The notes: generated from the sequence alone by a model not told the origin. A stretch of 64,000 nt of DNA from Tepidicella baoligensis (GCF_013432195.1 NZ_JACCDB010000003.1:62001-126000); one strand, 5' to 3'. Shown: positions 9,840 to 19,162, numbered from the stretch's first letter. Numbers and translations are program-made.

Positions 9840-10517
9840 ATGACCTCTTACCGCATCGCCCCGTCCATCCTCTCGGCCGACTTTGCCCGCCTGGGCGAGG
9901 AGGTGAGCACCGTCATCGCCGCCGGCGCGGACTGGATCCACTTCGACGTGATGGACAACCACTACGTGCCCAATCTCACGGTCGGGCCCATGGTTTGCCA
10001 GGCGCTCAAGCCCCACGCCAAGCGGGCAGACGGCGCGCCGGTGCCCATCGACGTGCACCTCATGATCCAGCCGGTCGATGCGCTGGCCGGTGCCTTCATC
10101 GACGCCGGCGCCGATCTGGTGAGCTTCCACCCCGACGCCTCCACCCATGTGCACCGCAGCATCCAGGCGATCAAGGCGCGCGGTGCCCAGGTCGGCCTGG
10201 TGTTCAACCCGGCCGAGCCGCTGGACGTGCTGGACTGGGTCATCGACGACATCGACCTCATCCTCATCATGAGCGTCAACCCGGGCTTTGGCGGGCAAGG
10301 CTTCATCGACTCGGCGCTGCGCAAGATCGAGCAGGTGCGCCGACGCATCGATGCCTGCGGCAAGGACATCCGGCTGGAGGTGGATGGCGGCATCAAGGCC
10401 GACAACATCCGCCGTGTGGCGGATGCAGGGGCCGACACCTTCGTCGCCGGCAGCGCGATTTTCGGCAAGCCCGACTACCGGGTGGTCATCGCCGACATGC
10501 GGGCTGCCCTGGCGTGA
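9840..10517 (+). CDS. rpe: Ribulose-phosphate 3-epimerase
   Basis: A 225-residue TIM-barrel enzyme interconverting ribulose 5-phosphate and xylulose 5-phosphate in the pentose phosphate and, where present, Calvin pathways. Signatures: [31 protein letters not shown] with the metal aspartate and histidine, VDVHLMI-like [21 protein letters not shown] and [10 protein letters not shown]. The ATG at 9840 gives the usual length; longer upstream reading is non-coding. It is transcribed alone, divergent from apaG. Confidence 0.96.
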   Translation: MTSYRIAPSILSADFARLGEEVSTVIAAGADWIHFDVMDNHYVPNLTVGPMVCQALKPHAKRADGAPVPIDVHLMIQPVDALAGAFIDAGADLVSFHPDASTHVHRSIQAIKARGAQVGLVFNPAEPLDVLDWVIDDIDLILIMSVNPGFGGQGFIDSALRKIEQVRRRIDACGKDIRLEVDGGIKADNIRRVADAGADTFVAGSAIFGKPDYRVVIADMRAALA

Positions 10518-10645
10518 AGCCGATGTTCACGCTAAATTGAGCATTTTGGACGATTTTCCGGGGGAAATCCCGGTATTGCGGGCGACTGGATGCCACCCAA
10601 TCGTGGCTATCATCATTGTTTGAAGTTTCCCAAGAGTTGCCCATC

Positions 10646-13003
10646 ATGAATGCATCGCATCGCGCGCACCCTTTCATCCGTCCCGGTATTTCGCTGATGC
10701 AGCGTTTGCCCATGAGCGCCAAGATGCTCGCCATGGCTGCCGTGCTGCTGCTGCCACTGGCGCTGGCCGGGGTGTTGCTGGTGCAGAGTTTCTGGGCCGA
10801 CCGCGTCACTGCCCTGCGCGAACTGGCCGGTCTGCGCGTCGTGCAGCGGGTGATGGACCTGTCTGTGCCGTTGCAGGACCACCAGGGGCATCTGAACTTG
10901 CTGCTCGCCGGGCGCAGCCCGTCGGCCGCGGATGTGGAGGCATCGCGCAGCCGCCTGCGCGAACGCCTCGAGGCGCTGGATCAGGCCGTGCGCAATGAGT
11001 CTGATCTGAACCTGGCGGCTGAGTGGGAACCGATCCGCGACGAGCTCCGGGCCCTCATCGGTGCCGCTCCGAACAGCAAGTCCCAAGGGGAGTGGTATGG
11101 GCTGCACAACGAGCTGCTCGGGCGGCTGCACAAGCTCGCTGCGGTCGCCGGGGAATCCTCCAAGCTGATGCTCGATCCTCACGCCAACGTGTATTACCTC
11201 GTGGACCTGCTGGTCGAGCGGTTGCTGCCCCTGATGCAGGCCACCACCCATCTGCGCAACGAAGGCGCTGGCCTGCTCGTCCAGCAAACCCAGGGTTACA
11301 GCGCCGATCTCATCACCAATGCCGTGCGCCTGGGCGGGCAGACCGATTTCGTGGACAGCCGCCTGAGCCAAATGCAGGAGCGCCTGGATGCGATGGAGCG
11401 GGTGGGCGAAGCGGTGCCTGAAGTGTGGAACGAAGTCGCCGGGGCGGGCTATGGTTACGCGGCCACGACCCGTTCGAGCTTGGGGTCTGGTTTCCTCATC
11501 GCCGACCCGATGGCCCATTTCCAGGATGGGACCGCGCTGCAGGCCGACCAGTACGCTTTCGGCCAAGCCCTGGCCAGCCGTCTGGAGGCCTTGCTCCGTG
11601 GCCGCGCCGCCTCTCACGAGCGGCAGGGCATCATCGTCGGCGTGGCGGCGGTGCTGCTCCTGTTCGTCCTGATCTACGGCCTGGTGGCCTTTTACCACGC
11701 CACCATCGACGGTCTGCGCCAGCTCAACGTGGTCATCGAGCGCGCAACCGAGGGGGATCTCGCTGGCGAGGTTCACATCGATGGGACCGACGAAATGGCC
11801 CAGATGGCGCGCAAGTTCCAGGGCATGCTCAACAGCTTGGCCGCCATCGTCACCGACGTGCGCAGCGTCTCGGCCGTCCTCGGGCACATGGGCCAGCAAC
11901 TGGTGCATGACAGCGGCCAGCTCTCCGAACGCACCCAGGCCCAGGCAGCCAACCTGGAGGAAGCCAGCGCGAACATCCGCGAAGCGGCCGAGACCGTCAA
12001 CCGCAACAGCGAAAACGTGCAGGAGGTCAGCCGCGTCAGTGCCCAGCTGCACCAGCAGACCGAGGAGGCCAGCGGCCTGATGCAAAAAACCATGCAAGGC
12101 ATGGGCACCTTGCAGGCCACCTCCAAGAAAATGAACGAAATCATCGGGGTGATCGACAGCATCGCGTTTCAGACCAACATCCTGGCGCTGAACGCTGCCG
12201 TCGAAGCAGCCCGTGCGGGTGAAGCCGGACGCGGTTTCGCGGTGGTGGCTGCGGAGGTGCGCAGCCTCGCGCAGCGCAGTCAGGCCGCCGCTGGCGAGGT
12301 CCGACAGCTCATTGCCGAATCCACCGGCCGCGTGCAATCCTCAGTCACGGAAATCAGCTCCGTCAATGCCGTCATGGATCAGCTCGTGCAGGGCATCCGC
12401 GACATCACGGCTCGCATCGACGGCATGGCCGTGGCCAGCAACCAGCAAAGCGCCGCGCTCAAGGAGGTGGCGCTGGCGATGAACCAGATCGACACCATGA
12501 CCTACGACAACGCGGCCATGGTCGAGCGCACCAGCCGACGCTCCGAGGACCTGTTGGCCCACACCGGCGACCTCGATGCCGCCGTGCACCACATGCGGCT
12601 GAAGAACGGCACCGCCGACGCAGCCATGCGCATGGCCCAGGAGGCACTGGCCCATATTCAGACCGTGGGCTACGAGCAGGCCTGCGAGGATTTCTACCGC
12701 AAGGACGGTCGCTTCCTCGATCGAGATCTCTACATTTTCGTGCTCGACCGCCAAGGGATCTACCGCGTCATGGGGGCCGACCGAGCCAAGACCGGCACCC
12801 GGGTCCACGATGCGCCCGGCATCGACGCCGACCAGTTTCTGCACGATGCCTGGGACCGTGCCGACAACGGCGGCGGGTGGGTCGAGTACAACATCCTCAA
12901 TCCGCTGACGGGCGACGTGCGTGGCAAGTCCTCTTTTGTGCTGCCGATCAACGAGCACCTGCTCGTCGGTTGCGGGGCTTACCGCAGCGCGATCAAGACC
13001 TGA
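10646..13003 (+). CDS. Methyl-accepting chemotaxis protein with C-terminal Cache-like domain
   Basis: A 785-residue chemoreceptor. TM1 lies near residues 26-46 and TM2 near 329-350, with about 280 mostly helical periplasmic residues between them containing the MCP-like stretch SKLMLDPHANVYYLVDLLVE. A HAMP linker follows, then the signalling coiled coil with the conserved tip IAFQTNILALNAAVEAARAG (about 503-525). After the signalling domain come roughly 110 residues (675-785) that read as a single-Cache domain, ending in GGGWVEYNILNPLTG and VGCGAYRSAIK. Cache domains usually sit in the periplasm, but this one is on the cytoplasmic side. A TTG at 10616 would add 10 residues; the ATG at 10646 is preferred. 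Confidence 0.92.
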   Translation: MNASHRAHPFIRPGISLMQRLPMSAKMLAMAAVLLLPLALAGVLLVQSFWADRVTALRELAGLRVVQRVMDLSVPLQDHQGHLNLLLAGRSPSAADVEASRSRLRERLEALDQAVRNESDLNLAAEWEPIRDELRALIGAAPNSKSQGEWYGLHNELLGRLHKLAAVAGESSKLMLDPHANVYYLVDLLVERLLPLMQATTHLRNEGAGLLVQQTQGYSADLITNAVRLGGQTDFVDSRLSQMQERLDAMERVGEAVPEVWNEVAGAGYGYAATTRSSLGSGFLIADPMAHFQDGTALQADQYAFGQALASRLEALLRGRAASHERQGIIVGVAAVLLLFVLIYGLVAFYHATIDGLRQLNVVIERATEGDLAGEVHIDGTDEMAQMARKFQGMLNSLAAIVTDVRSVSAVLGHMGQQLVHDSGQLSERTQAQAANLEEASANIREAAETVNRNSENVQEVSRVSAQLHQQTEEASGLMQKTMQGMGTLQATSKKMNEIIGVIDSIAFQTNILALNAAVEAARAGEAGRGFAVVAAEVRSLAQRSQAAAGEVRQLIAESTGRVQSSVTEISSVNAVMDQLVQGIRDITARIDGMAVASNQQSAALKEVALAMNQIDTMTYDNAAMVERTSRRSEDLLAHTGDLDAAVHHMRLKNGTADAAMRMAQEALAHIQTVGYEQACEDFYRKDGRFLDRDLYIFVLDRQGIYRVMGADRAKTGTRVHDAPGIDADQFLHDAWDRADNGGGWVEYNILNPLTGDVRGKSSFVLPINEHLLVGCGAYRSAIKT

Positions 13004-13059
13004 CAGCCCTCCTGCTCGGCACGGTGGGCCGGCATGAGCGACAATGCGGGCTTCGTCTC

Positions 13060-13077
13060 GGGGGCTTCCCCCTCTTT
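13060..13077 (+). terminator. Weak terminator-like hairpin after the chemoreceptor gene
   Basis: ggggg (13060-13064), loop ctt, ccccc (13068-13072), followed by tcttt. The stem is short and the tail has few T residues, so it may be a weak intrinsic terminator. It also lies only 9 bases ahead of the MFS gene start and could be part of its leader. Confidence 0.35.
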
Positions 13078-13085
13078 GATCGCCT

Positions 13086-14348
13086 GTGTCCGAACCGCCC
13101 GTTTCCACGCACCGCATGACCGCGGCCGAGCGCCGCACCAGCCTCTCGCTGGCGGCCATTTTCGCCCTGCGCATGCTGGGCCTTTTCTTGGTGCTGCCCG
13201 TCTTCGCGCTGGAGGCCGCCCGCTATCCCGGCGGGGACAACCCGGCCCTGGTCGGCCTGGCCATGGGCATCTACGGTCTGACCCAAGCCTTTCTGCAAAT
13301 TCCGCTCGGTATGGCCTCCGACCGCTGGGGGCGCAAGCGCGTCATCTTGGCCGGACTCGCGGTGTTTGCCCTCGGCAGCCTGGTGGCGGCCTGGGCGCCG
13401 ACACTGGAATGGCTCACGGTGGGACGTGCCCTGCAAGGGGCGGGGGCCATCTCGGCGGCTGTCACCGCCTTCGTTGCCGACGCCACGCGTGACGAGGTCC
13501 GCACCAAGGCCATGGCCATGGTCGGCATCGGGATTGCGCTCATGTTCGCCAGCTCGCTGGTGCTGGCGCCGATCCTGGCCCACCATGTCGGGCTCAACGG
13601 CTTGTTCGCCATCACCTGTGGGCTGGCCCTGACCGGCATGGCGGTGGTGGCCTGGGTGGTGCCGCCCGAGCCGGCCTTGCAGCACGACGCCGGGCGTGGT
13701 GGCCTGGCCGAGGTCCTGCGCGATGCGGGCCTGCTGCGCTTGAACCTGGGGGTGTTCGTGTTGCATGCGGTACAGCTCGCCATGTGGATGGCCGTGCCAG
13801 CGCTGCTGGTCAGTGCCGGACTGGAGGCGCCACGGCATTGGATCGTTTATCTGCTGGCTCTGGTCGGCTCCTTCGCGGTCATGGGCGGGGTGCTGTTCCG
13901 CCTGGAGCGTCGCGGCTATTTGCGCGCGGTGTTTCTGGTCGCCATCGGCCTCATCCTGCTGGTGCAGCTCATGTTCTGGTGGGGTAGCCGGCAGGCCGAA
14001 CCGGTTGCGCTGGCGTGGCTGGCCGTGGCGCTGTTCCTGTTTTTCCTGGGGTTCAACACATTGGAGGCCAGCCAGCCCAGCCTGGTCTCTCGGCTGGCAC
14101 CGGCGCGCTCACGTGGGGCGGCCCTCGGGGTGTACAACACCTTGCAGTCGGTGGGCTTCTTCGTGGGCGGGGCGGCTGGCGGCTGGCTGGTGGCGCACCT
14201 CGGGGCCAGTGGCCTGTTCATGGCTTGTGCGGGCCTGAGTCTGGTGTGGCTGGTGGTGGCGTGGCCGATGCGGGCACCGGCGATCCAGGGTCCGCGCCGC
14301 GTGGTACTCCAGGAGCGGCAGTCGGCCCAGATTCGGCAGGCGCCGTAG
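13086..14348 (+). CDS. MFS transporter (drug/sugar efflux type)
   Basis: A 420-residue major facilitator protein with about twelve hydrophobic segments. Between TM2 and TM3 it carries the MFS motif GMASDRWGRKRVIL (about residues 77-90), and RALQGAGAISAAVTAFVADA fits the drug:H+ antiporter motif in TM4-5. Overall it resembles YajR-like and other uncharacterised MFS carriers. The substrate cannot be inferred. Translation may start at GTG 13086 or at ATG 13116 (MTAAERRTSL). Its last 131 bases are antisense to the 3' end of the ClC gene, an unusually long convergent coding overlap. Confidence 0.85.
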   Translation: MSEPPVSTHRMTAAERRTSLSLAAIFALRMLGLFLVLPVFALEAARYPGGDNPALVGLAMGIYGLTQAFLQIPLGMASDRWGRKRVILAGLAVFALGSLVAAWAPTLEWLTVGRALQGAGAISAAVTAFVADATRDEVRTKAMAMVGIGIALMFASSLVLAPILAHHVGLNGLFAITCGLALTGMAVVAWVVPPEPALQHDAGRGGLAEVLRDAGLLRLNLGVFVLHAVQLAMWMAVPALLVSAGLEAPRHWIVYLLALVGSFAVMGGVLFRLERRGYLRAVFLVAIGLILLVQLMFWWGSRQAEPVALAWLAVALFLFFLGFNTLEASQPSLVSRLAPARSRGAALGVYNTLQSVGFFVGGAAGGWLVAHLGASGLFMACAGLSLVWLVVAWPMRAPAIQGPRRVVLQERQSAQIRQAP

Positions 14349-15744
14349 CAACCGGGGACTGCGCAGGCTTGGCGCTGGACCCCGAACTCGGCTGGGCCGC
14401 GCCGTCACTCGCCGGGCGGTCGAGCACCCGTTCCAGCATGAATTCCGCCATGGTCGAATACAGCGGACGGCTGATCATGCGCGACACCAGGCTGGACAAC
14501 AAGGCGCACCCCATCAGGCTCAACACCATGCTGTGGCCGTCGGTCATCTCCATGACGATGATCATCGCGGTGATCGGCGTCTGTGTGACCGCCGCCAGGA
14601 AACCGGCCATGCCGATCGCGATCAGCGCCTGCACCTGACGCGAGTCGGTCAGCCAGGCCACGTCCGCACCCACGCCCGCTCCCAGCGAAAGGCTGGGGCC
14701 GAAAATCCCACCCGGTACCCCGGACCAGGCCGACCACCAGGAGGCGACGAACTTGAGCCCGGAGAACAGAAACGGGGTATGTTCTTCCACCGAGGTCATC
14801 TCCAGCAACTCGCGGGCGTGATGATGCCCGCCGCCGTTGGCCGCACCGCCCGTGACCAGGCCGATCACCGCCACGCCCAGCCCGCACCACGCCGCGAACC
14901 GCACCGGATGCGCCCGGCGGTAGGCACAGAAGCGGTCGGGCAGGCCGGTGAACGACAACAGCAGCAAGCGCGACAGCAGACCCCCGAACAGGCCGCACGC
15001 GAGCGCGATCAACAGTCCGGGCCAGAACAGGTCGGCCCAGGAGACGACCTCGATGCGCACCCGGCCGAAATACGACAGGTTGCCGAACACCGACACCGAT
15101 ACCAGCCCCGACACCACGATCGCAGCCAGCATCAGGCCGCTGCTGCGCTGTTCCAGCCGGCGCGACAGCTCCTCGATCGCGAACACGATGCCGCCCAGCG
15201 GGGTGTTGAACGCCGCCGCGATGCCAGCCGCGCCACCGGCCACCAGCAGCTCCCGGTCCGTGATCGCCGTCCGGGGGGAGAGGTAACGGCGCGCGTGGTG
15301 CATGACGCCGGCGGCCACTTGCACCGAAGGGCCCTGGCGTCCGATCGACAGTCCGGCGAGCACCCCGCCCGAGACGCCGAGCACCTTGGCCACGCTGAGT
15401 TTGACCGAGACGAAGCGGCCGCGTTCAGACCGGGGCAGCGCCGGCTCCAACGCCGCCATCACCTGCGGCACCCCGGAGCCGCCTGCTCCCGGAGCCCATG
15501 CACGCAAGGCCCACACCACGAACGCGGTGACGGCTGGCGTCCAAAGCAGCGTGGCCCAGCCGTGGTTCGACTGCAGGGACTGGAACCACTCGAAGGCGGT
15601 GTCGTAGAGCAGGGTGAAGCCCACCACCGCCAAGCCCGCCAGCACCGCGAAGCCGATCACCACCACCCGGTCCAGCCAGTGCCGCCCGTCCACCATCTCG
15701 TGGCGAAGGTTTTGCAGAAAATCGGGCTGCTGCGACCGGGGCAT
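14218..15744 (-). CDS. ClC-family chloride channel/transporter with Gln at the gating-Glu site
   Basis: A 508-residue ClC membrane protein. Anion-pathway motifs are present: GSGVPQVMAAL (selectivity serine), GRQGPSVQVAAG and GIFGPSLSLGAG. The second motif is normally GREGP, whose glutamate is the external gate and proton acceptor of ClC exchangers. Here the codon at 15334-15336 (residue 137) is CAG, glutamine. The C-terminal 70 residues are Pro/Ala/Ser-rich low complexity, and the last 43 are antisense to the MFS gene end, so this tail could be a read-on extension. The ATG at 15744 is chosen because family sequence (hydrophilic helix then TM) starts there. Divergent from ssb. Confidence 0.9.
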   Translation of the reverse strand: MPRSQQPDFLQNLRHEMVDGRHWLDRVVVIGFAVLAGLAVVGFTLLYDTAFEWFQSLQSNHGWATLLWTPAVTAFVVWALRAWAPGAGGSGVPQVMAALEPALPRSERGRFVSVKLSVAKVLGVSGGVLAGLSIGRQGPSVQVAAGVMHHARRYLSPRTAITDRELLVAGGAAGIAAAFNTPLGGIVFAIEELSRRLEQRSSGLMLAAIVVSGLVSVSVFGNLSYFGRVRIEVVSWADLFWPGLLIALACGLFGGLLSRLLLLSFTGLPDRFCAYRRAHPVRFAAWCGLGVAVIGLVTGGAANGGGHHHARELLEMTSVEEHTPFLFSGLKFVASWWSAWSGVPGGIFGPSLSLGAGVGADVAWLTDSRQVQALIAIGMAGFLAAVTQTPITAMIIVMEMTDGHSMVLSLMGCALLSSLVSRMISRPLYSTMAEFMLERVLDRPASDGAAQPSSGSSAKPAQSPVATAPAESGPTAAPGVPRGADPGSPVPASATPPPATPDSGPHKP

Positions 15745-15854
15745 GCCGACAGTGTAAAAGCGAAACCGGTCTGGGGGACGACAGGACCGACGGAGGCGCA
15801 AATGCTGCACAATCACTGTTTGAATCACACCACGCGAGAGAGGACACCCCCGCC

Positions 15855-16343
15855 ATGGCATCCGTCAACAAAGTCATCCTGGTCGGCAACTGCGGCCGCG
15901 ACCCTGAAATCCGTTACCTGCCTTCGGGCCAGGCCGTGGCGAATGTGAGCGTGGCCACCACCAGCCGGCGCAAGGACCGCAACTCGGGTGAGACCGTTGA
16001 AGACACCCAGTGGCACCGCGTCACCTTCTACGACCGCCTGGCCGAAATCGCGGGCGAGTATGTGAAGAAAGGCCGCCCGATCTACGTCGAAGGCCGACTC
16101 AAATACGGCAAGTACACCGACCAGTCGGGCATCGAGAAGAACACGGTGGACATCATCGCCACCGAGCTGCAACTGCTGGGCGGACGCGAAGGCATGGGCG
16201 GCCCCAGTGCCGATGAGAGCGGCTACGCCCCCCGCGCGGCGGCGCCGGCCCGAGCCGCCGCCCCCAGCCGCCCGGCGCCAGCGAGCAAGCCCGCAGCGGC
16301 TTCCACCGGCTTCGACGACATGGACGACGACATCCCGTTTTAA
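15855..16343 (+). CDS. ssb: Single-stranded DNA-binding protein
   Basis: A 162-residue SSB that coats single-stranded DNA and recruits repair and replication proteins. The OB-fold occupies about residues 1-112 (KVILVGNCGRDPEIRYLPSG, WHRVTFYDRLAEIAGEYVKK). A flexible Ala/Pro/Arg linker leads to the acidic interaction tip DDMDDDIPF at the extreme C terminus, the docking peptide for partner proteins. Normal length. It is divergent from the ClC gene with 110 bases between starts. Confidence 0.97.
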   Translation: MASVNKVILVGNCGRDPEIRYLPSGQAVANVSVATTSRRKDRNSGETVEDTQWHRVTFYDRLAEIAGEYVKKGRPIYVEGRLKYGKYTDQSGIEKNTVDIIATELQLLGGREGMGGPSADESGYAPRAAAPARAAAPSRPAPASKPAAASTGFDDMDDDIPF

Positions 16344-16696
16344 AGATGTTCAGGCCAGCCGCCCCGTCCGTCGTGGGCTGGCCGGTCCCCAGCCTCTCCA
16401 CGTGGCGCGGCCGAGTCACGGTTTCGCTGGCCGTTGCCACCGGCAGGTCAGGCTGGGTGTCAGGCCAGGGCTGCGTCCCGATCGGCCTTGGGACCCATGT
16501 TCAAGCCTTCGGCATCCATGTTGAGCTGCGGCCGTTCGGCAGGGCCATCTGCAGTCAATCATGAATCATAATGGTCAGCTAGATGTCAGGGAAATACATG
16601 AAGGGCCAAGCCCTGGCCTGACCGCATAATTGCCGTCATCGTCATCGTCATCGGTGATGCCAAGCCCGGTGTCATACAACCACATTGGAGACCTGC
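16344..16696. other. 353-base intergenic stretch between ssb and fadD
   Basis: No gene is supported here. It holds an inverted repeat just after ssb, ggccagcc (16353-16360) with ggctggcc (16376-16383), which could be a weak terminator. Two CATAAT-like -10 candidates occur in the A+T-richer part (near 16567 and 16624). Three perfect tandem copies of gtcatc lie at 16635-16652. The fadD leader presumably starts in the last 130 bases, but no -35/-10 pair is good enough to call. Confidence 0.5.
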
Positions 16697-18391
16697 ATGA
16701 CCAGTTCCGTCACTTCGGCTGACAAGCCATGGCTGAGTGCATACCCGCCTGGGGTGCCTGAGCAGATCGATCCCAGCGCTTACCGATCCCTCGTCGCGCT
16801 GCTGGAGGAAAGCTTTACCCGCTATGCCGACCGTCCGGCCTACAGCTTCCTGGGCAAGGATTTCCGCTATGCCGTCATCGACCAGCAGTCGATGGCGTTG
16901 GCGGCCTACCTGCAGGGCAAGGGGCTGGTCAAAGGTGACCGGGTGGCCGTGATGATGCCGAATGTGCCGCAATACCCGGTGGCGGTGGCCGCCATCCTGC
17001 GCGCGGGCCTGGTGGTCGTCAACGTCAATCCCCTCTACACCGCGCGTGAATTGGAGTACCAGCTCAAAGACTCGGGCGCCAAGGCCATCGTCATCATCGA
17101 AAACTTCGCGCACACCCTGCAGGCTTGCATCGCCAACACCCCCGTCAAGCACGTGGTGCTGTGCGCCATGGGCGACATGCTGGGCTGGCTCAAGGGCACG
17201 GTGGTCAACCACGTGGTGCGCAAGGTCAAAAAAATGGTGCCCCCCTTCGACCTGCCGGGGGCCGTGCGATTCAACGATGCGGTGCGTACCGGCAGCCGCA
17301 TGGCGCTGTCTCCGGTGAACATCGACCCCGACGACATGGCCGTGCTCCAGTACACCGGCGGCACCACCGGTGTCAGCAAGGGGGCGGTTTTGTTGCATCG
17401 CAACATCATCGCCAATGTCTTGCAGTCCGAAGCCTGGAACGACCCGGTGATGAAGAAGATCCCGGCCCACGAGCAATCCACCGCCGTGTGTGCCCTGCCG
17501 CTCTACCATATCTTTGCCTTCACGGTGAACATGATGTTGAGCATGCGCAACGGCGGCAAGAACATCCTCATTCCCAATCCGCGCGACCTCCCGGCGGTGC
17601 TCAAGGAGCTCAGCCGCCACACCTTCCACAGCTTCCCGGCCGTCAACACCCTCTTCAACGCCTTGCTCAACCACCCGGACTTCGATCGGGTCAACTGGCG
17701 CAACCTCAAGGTGGCGGTGGGCGGGGGCATGGCGGTCCAAAGCGCCGTCGCACAGCAATGGCTGGAGCGCACCGGATGCCCCATCTGTGAGGGTTACGGT
17801 TTGTCCGAAACCAGCCCCTCGGCCAGTTGCAACCCGGTCACCAACACCGCGTTCACCGGCACCATCGGCGTGCCTCTGCCGAGCACGCTGATGAAGTGCA
17901 TCGACGACGACGGCAATGAAGTTCCGGTGGGTCAGCCTGGTGAGATCGCCATTCGGGGGCCGCAGGTCATGGCCGGTTATTGGCAGCGCCCCGATGAAAC
18001 CGCCAAGGTCATGACGGCCGACGGCTGGTTCAAGAGCGGCGACATCGGCATCATGGACGAACGCGGTTACTTCAAGATCGTGGACCGGAAAAAGGACATG
18101 ATCCTCATCAGCGGTTTCAACGTCTTTCCCAACGAGGTGGAAGATGTGGTCATGGGCCTGGAGGGTGTGCTGGAGTGCGCCGCGGTGGGCATTCCCGACC
18201 CGCATTCGGGCGAAGCGGTGAAGCTGATCGTGGTCAAGAAAGACCCGTTGCTGACCGAGGAACAAATACGAGACCATTGCCGTCAGCACCTGACCGGCTA
18301 CAAGCAGCCCAAGGTGATCGAGTTCCGTACCGAGCTGCCCAAAACCCCGGTGGGCAAGATCCTGCGTCGCGAGTTGCGCGACCAAGCCTGA
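16697..18391 (+). CDS. fadD: Long-chain-fatty-acid--CoA ligase
   Basis: A 564-residue adenylate-forming enzyme that activates fatty acids to acyl-CoA for beta-oxidation. The AMP-binding P-loop reads YTGGTTGVSKGAVL (about residues 218-231). GYGLSETSPSASCNP and GWFKSGDIGIMDERGYF give the adenylate site, DRKKDMILISGFNVFPNEVE is the fatty-acyl-CoA synthetase hinge, and TPVGKILRRELR carries the C-terminal catalytic lysine. A TTG at 16685 would add four residues but overlaps the GGAG ribosome-binding site, so the ATG at 16697 is chosen. The nucleosidase gene follows after 15 bases. Confidence 0.95.
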   Translation: MTSSVTSADKPWLSAYPPGVPEQIDPSAYRSLVALLEESFTRYADRPAYSFLGKDFRYAVIDQQSMALAAYLQGKGLVKGDRVAVMMPNVPQYPVAVAAILRAGLVVVNVNPLYTARELEYQLKDSGAKAIVIIENFAHTLQACIANTPVKHVVLCAMGDMLGWLKGTVVNHVVRKVKKMVPPFDLPGAVRFNDAVRTGSRMALSPVNIDPDDMAVLQYTGGTTGVSKGAVLLHRNIIANVLQSEAWNDPVMKKIPAHEQSTAVCALPLYHIFAFTVNMMLSMRNGGKNILIPNPRDLPAVLKELSRHTFHSFPAVNTLFNALLNHPDFDRVNWRNLKVAVGGGMAVQSAVAQQWLERTGCPICEGYGLSETSPSASCNPVTNTAFTGTIGVPLPSTLMKCIDDDGNEVPVGQPGEIAIRGPQVMAGYWQRPDETAKVMTADGWFKSGDIGIMDERGYFKIVDRKKDMILISGFNVFPNEVEDVVMGLEGVLECAAVGIPDPHSGEAVKLIVVKKDPLLTEEQIRDHCRQHLTGYKQPKVIEFRTELPKTPVGKILRRELRDQA

Positions 18392-18406
18392 TCGGAGTCT
18401 ACGCCC

Positions 18407-19162
18407 GTGGGTCAACACATCGCCCTCATCAGCGCCGTTCACGAGGAGCTGGCCGAAATCCTGCAGCTCATGCCCGACGAGCGCAAGGTGGTCGTGGGTG
18501 GTCGGACCTTCTGGACCGGCCACCTACAGGGCCACGAGGTGGTTGCGGTACTCTCAGGTATCGGCAAGGTGGCGGCCGCCGCCACCACCACCGTGCTGTG
18601 CGAGCGCTTCGAGCCGCAGCAGGTGATCTTCACCGGCGTGGCCGGGGGGCTGGCACTGGGCGTCGAGGTGGGCGACATCGTGGTGGCCACGGCCGTGGCT
18701 CAGCACGATCTCGACGCTTCTCCCTTGTTCCCGCGCTGGGAGGTGCCAGGCTACGGCGTCAGCCGGTTCCAGGCCGACCTGGCGCTGACGCAGGTGCTGC
18801 ACGCCGCCGCCAAAGACGCCGTCACCTGGCTGCCCAAGCTGTTGGACGAGGCGGTGCTGCGCGGTTTGGGTCTGCATACGCCCAGCGTGCATCAGGGGGA
18901 GGTCGTCACCGGGGACCGCTTCGTGGCCACCGAGGCCGAGTGCGCCGCCCTGCGCGCCGCTCTGCCCGAAGCCCTCGCGGTGGACATGGAAAGCGCCGCC
19001 GTGGCCCAGGTGTGCCACGACTACGGCGTGCCTTTCGGCGCGGTGCGCACCATCTCCGACCGGGCCGACGACGAGGCCCATGTGGACTTTCAACACTTTT
19101 TACAGCAGGTGGCGCGCCATTACAGCGGGCGCATCGTGCGCAAGGCGCTCAATTTACTCTGA
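18407..19162 (+). CDS. mtnN: 5'-methylthioadenosine/S-adenosylhomocysteine nucleosidase
   Basis: A 251-residue nucleoside phosphorylase-fold enzyme that cleaves adenine from MTA and SAH. It thus clears inhibitors of methylation and polyamine synthesis and feeds the activated methyl cycle. Visible are ALISAVHEELAEI at the N terminus, the AVLSGIGKVAAAATTT glycine loop, FTGVAGGLALGVEVGDIVVA, AVDMESAAVAQVC with the catalytic Glu region, and VRTISDRADDEAH with the catalytic Asp. It starts at GTG 18407. It is probably co-transcribed with fadD and converges with corA, with 2 bases between stop codons. Confidence 0.93.
   Translation: MGQHIALISAVHEELAEILQLMPDERKVVVGGRTFWTGHLQGHEVVAVLSGIGKVAAAATTTVLCERFEPQQVIFTGVAGGLALGVEVGDIVVATAVAQHDLDASPLFPRWEVPGYGVSRFQADLALTQVLHAAAKDAVTWLPKLLDEAVLRGLGLHTPSVHQGEVVTGDRFVATEAECAALRAALPEALAVDMESAAVAQVCHDYGVPFGAVRTISDRADDEAHVDFQHFLQQVARHYSGRIVRKALNLL

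Noticed and set aside
10528-10560. Possible sigma-28 (flagellar) promoter upstream of the chemoreceptor
   Set aside because: A TAAA and a later GACGAT occur, but the spacing is about 12 instead of 15 bases and the second element is poor.
10558-10573. ccggg/cccgg hairpin after rpe as a terminator
   Set aside because: Stem is only 5 bp and it is not followed by a T-run.
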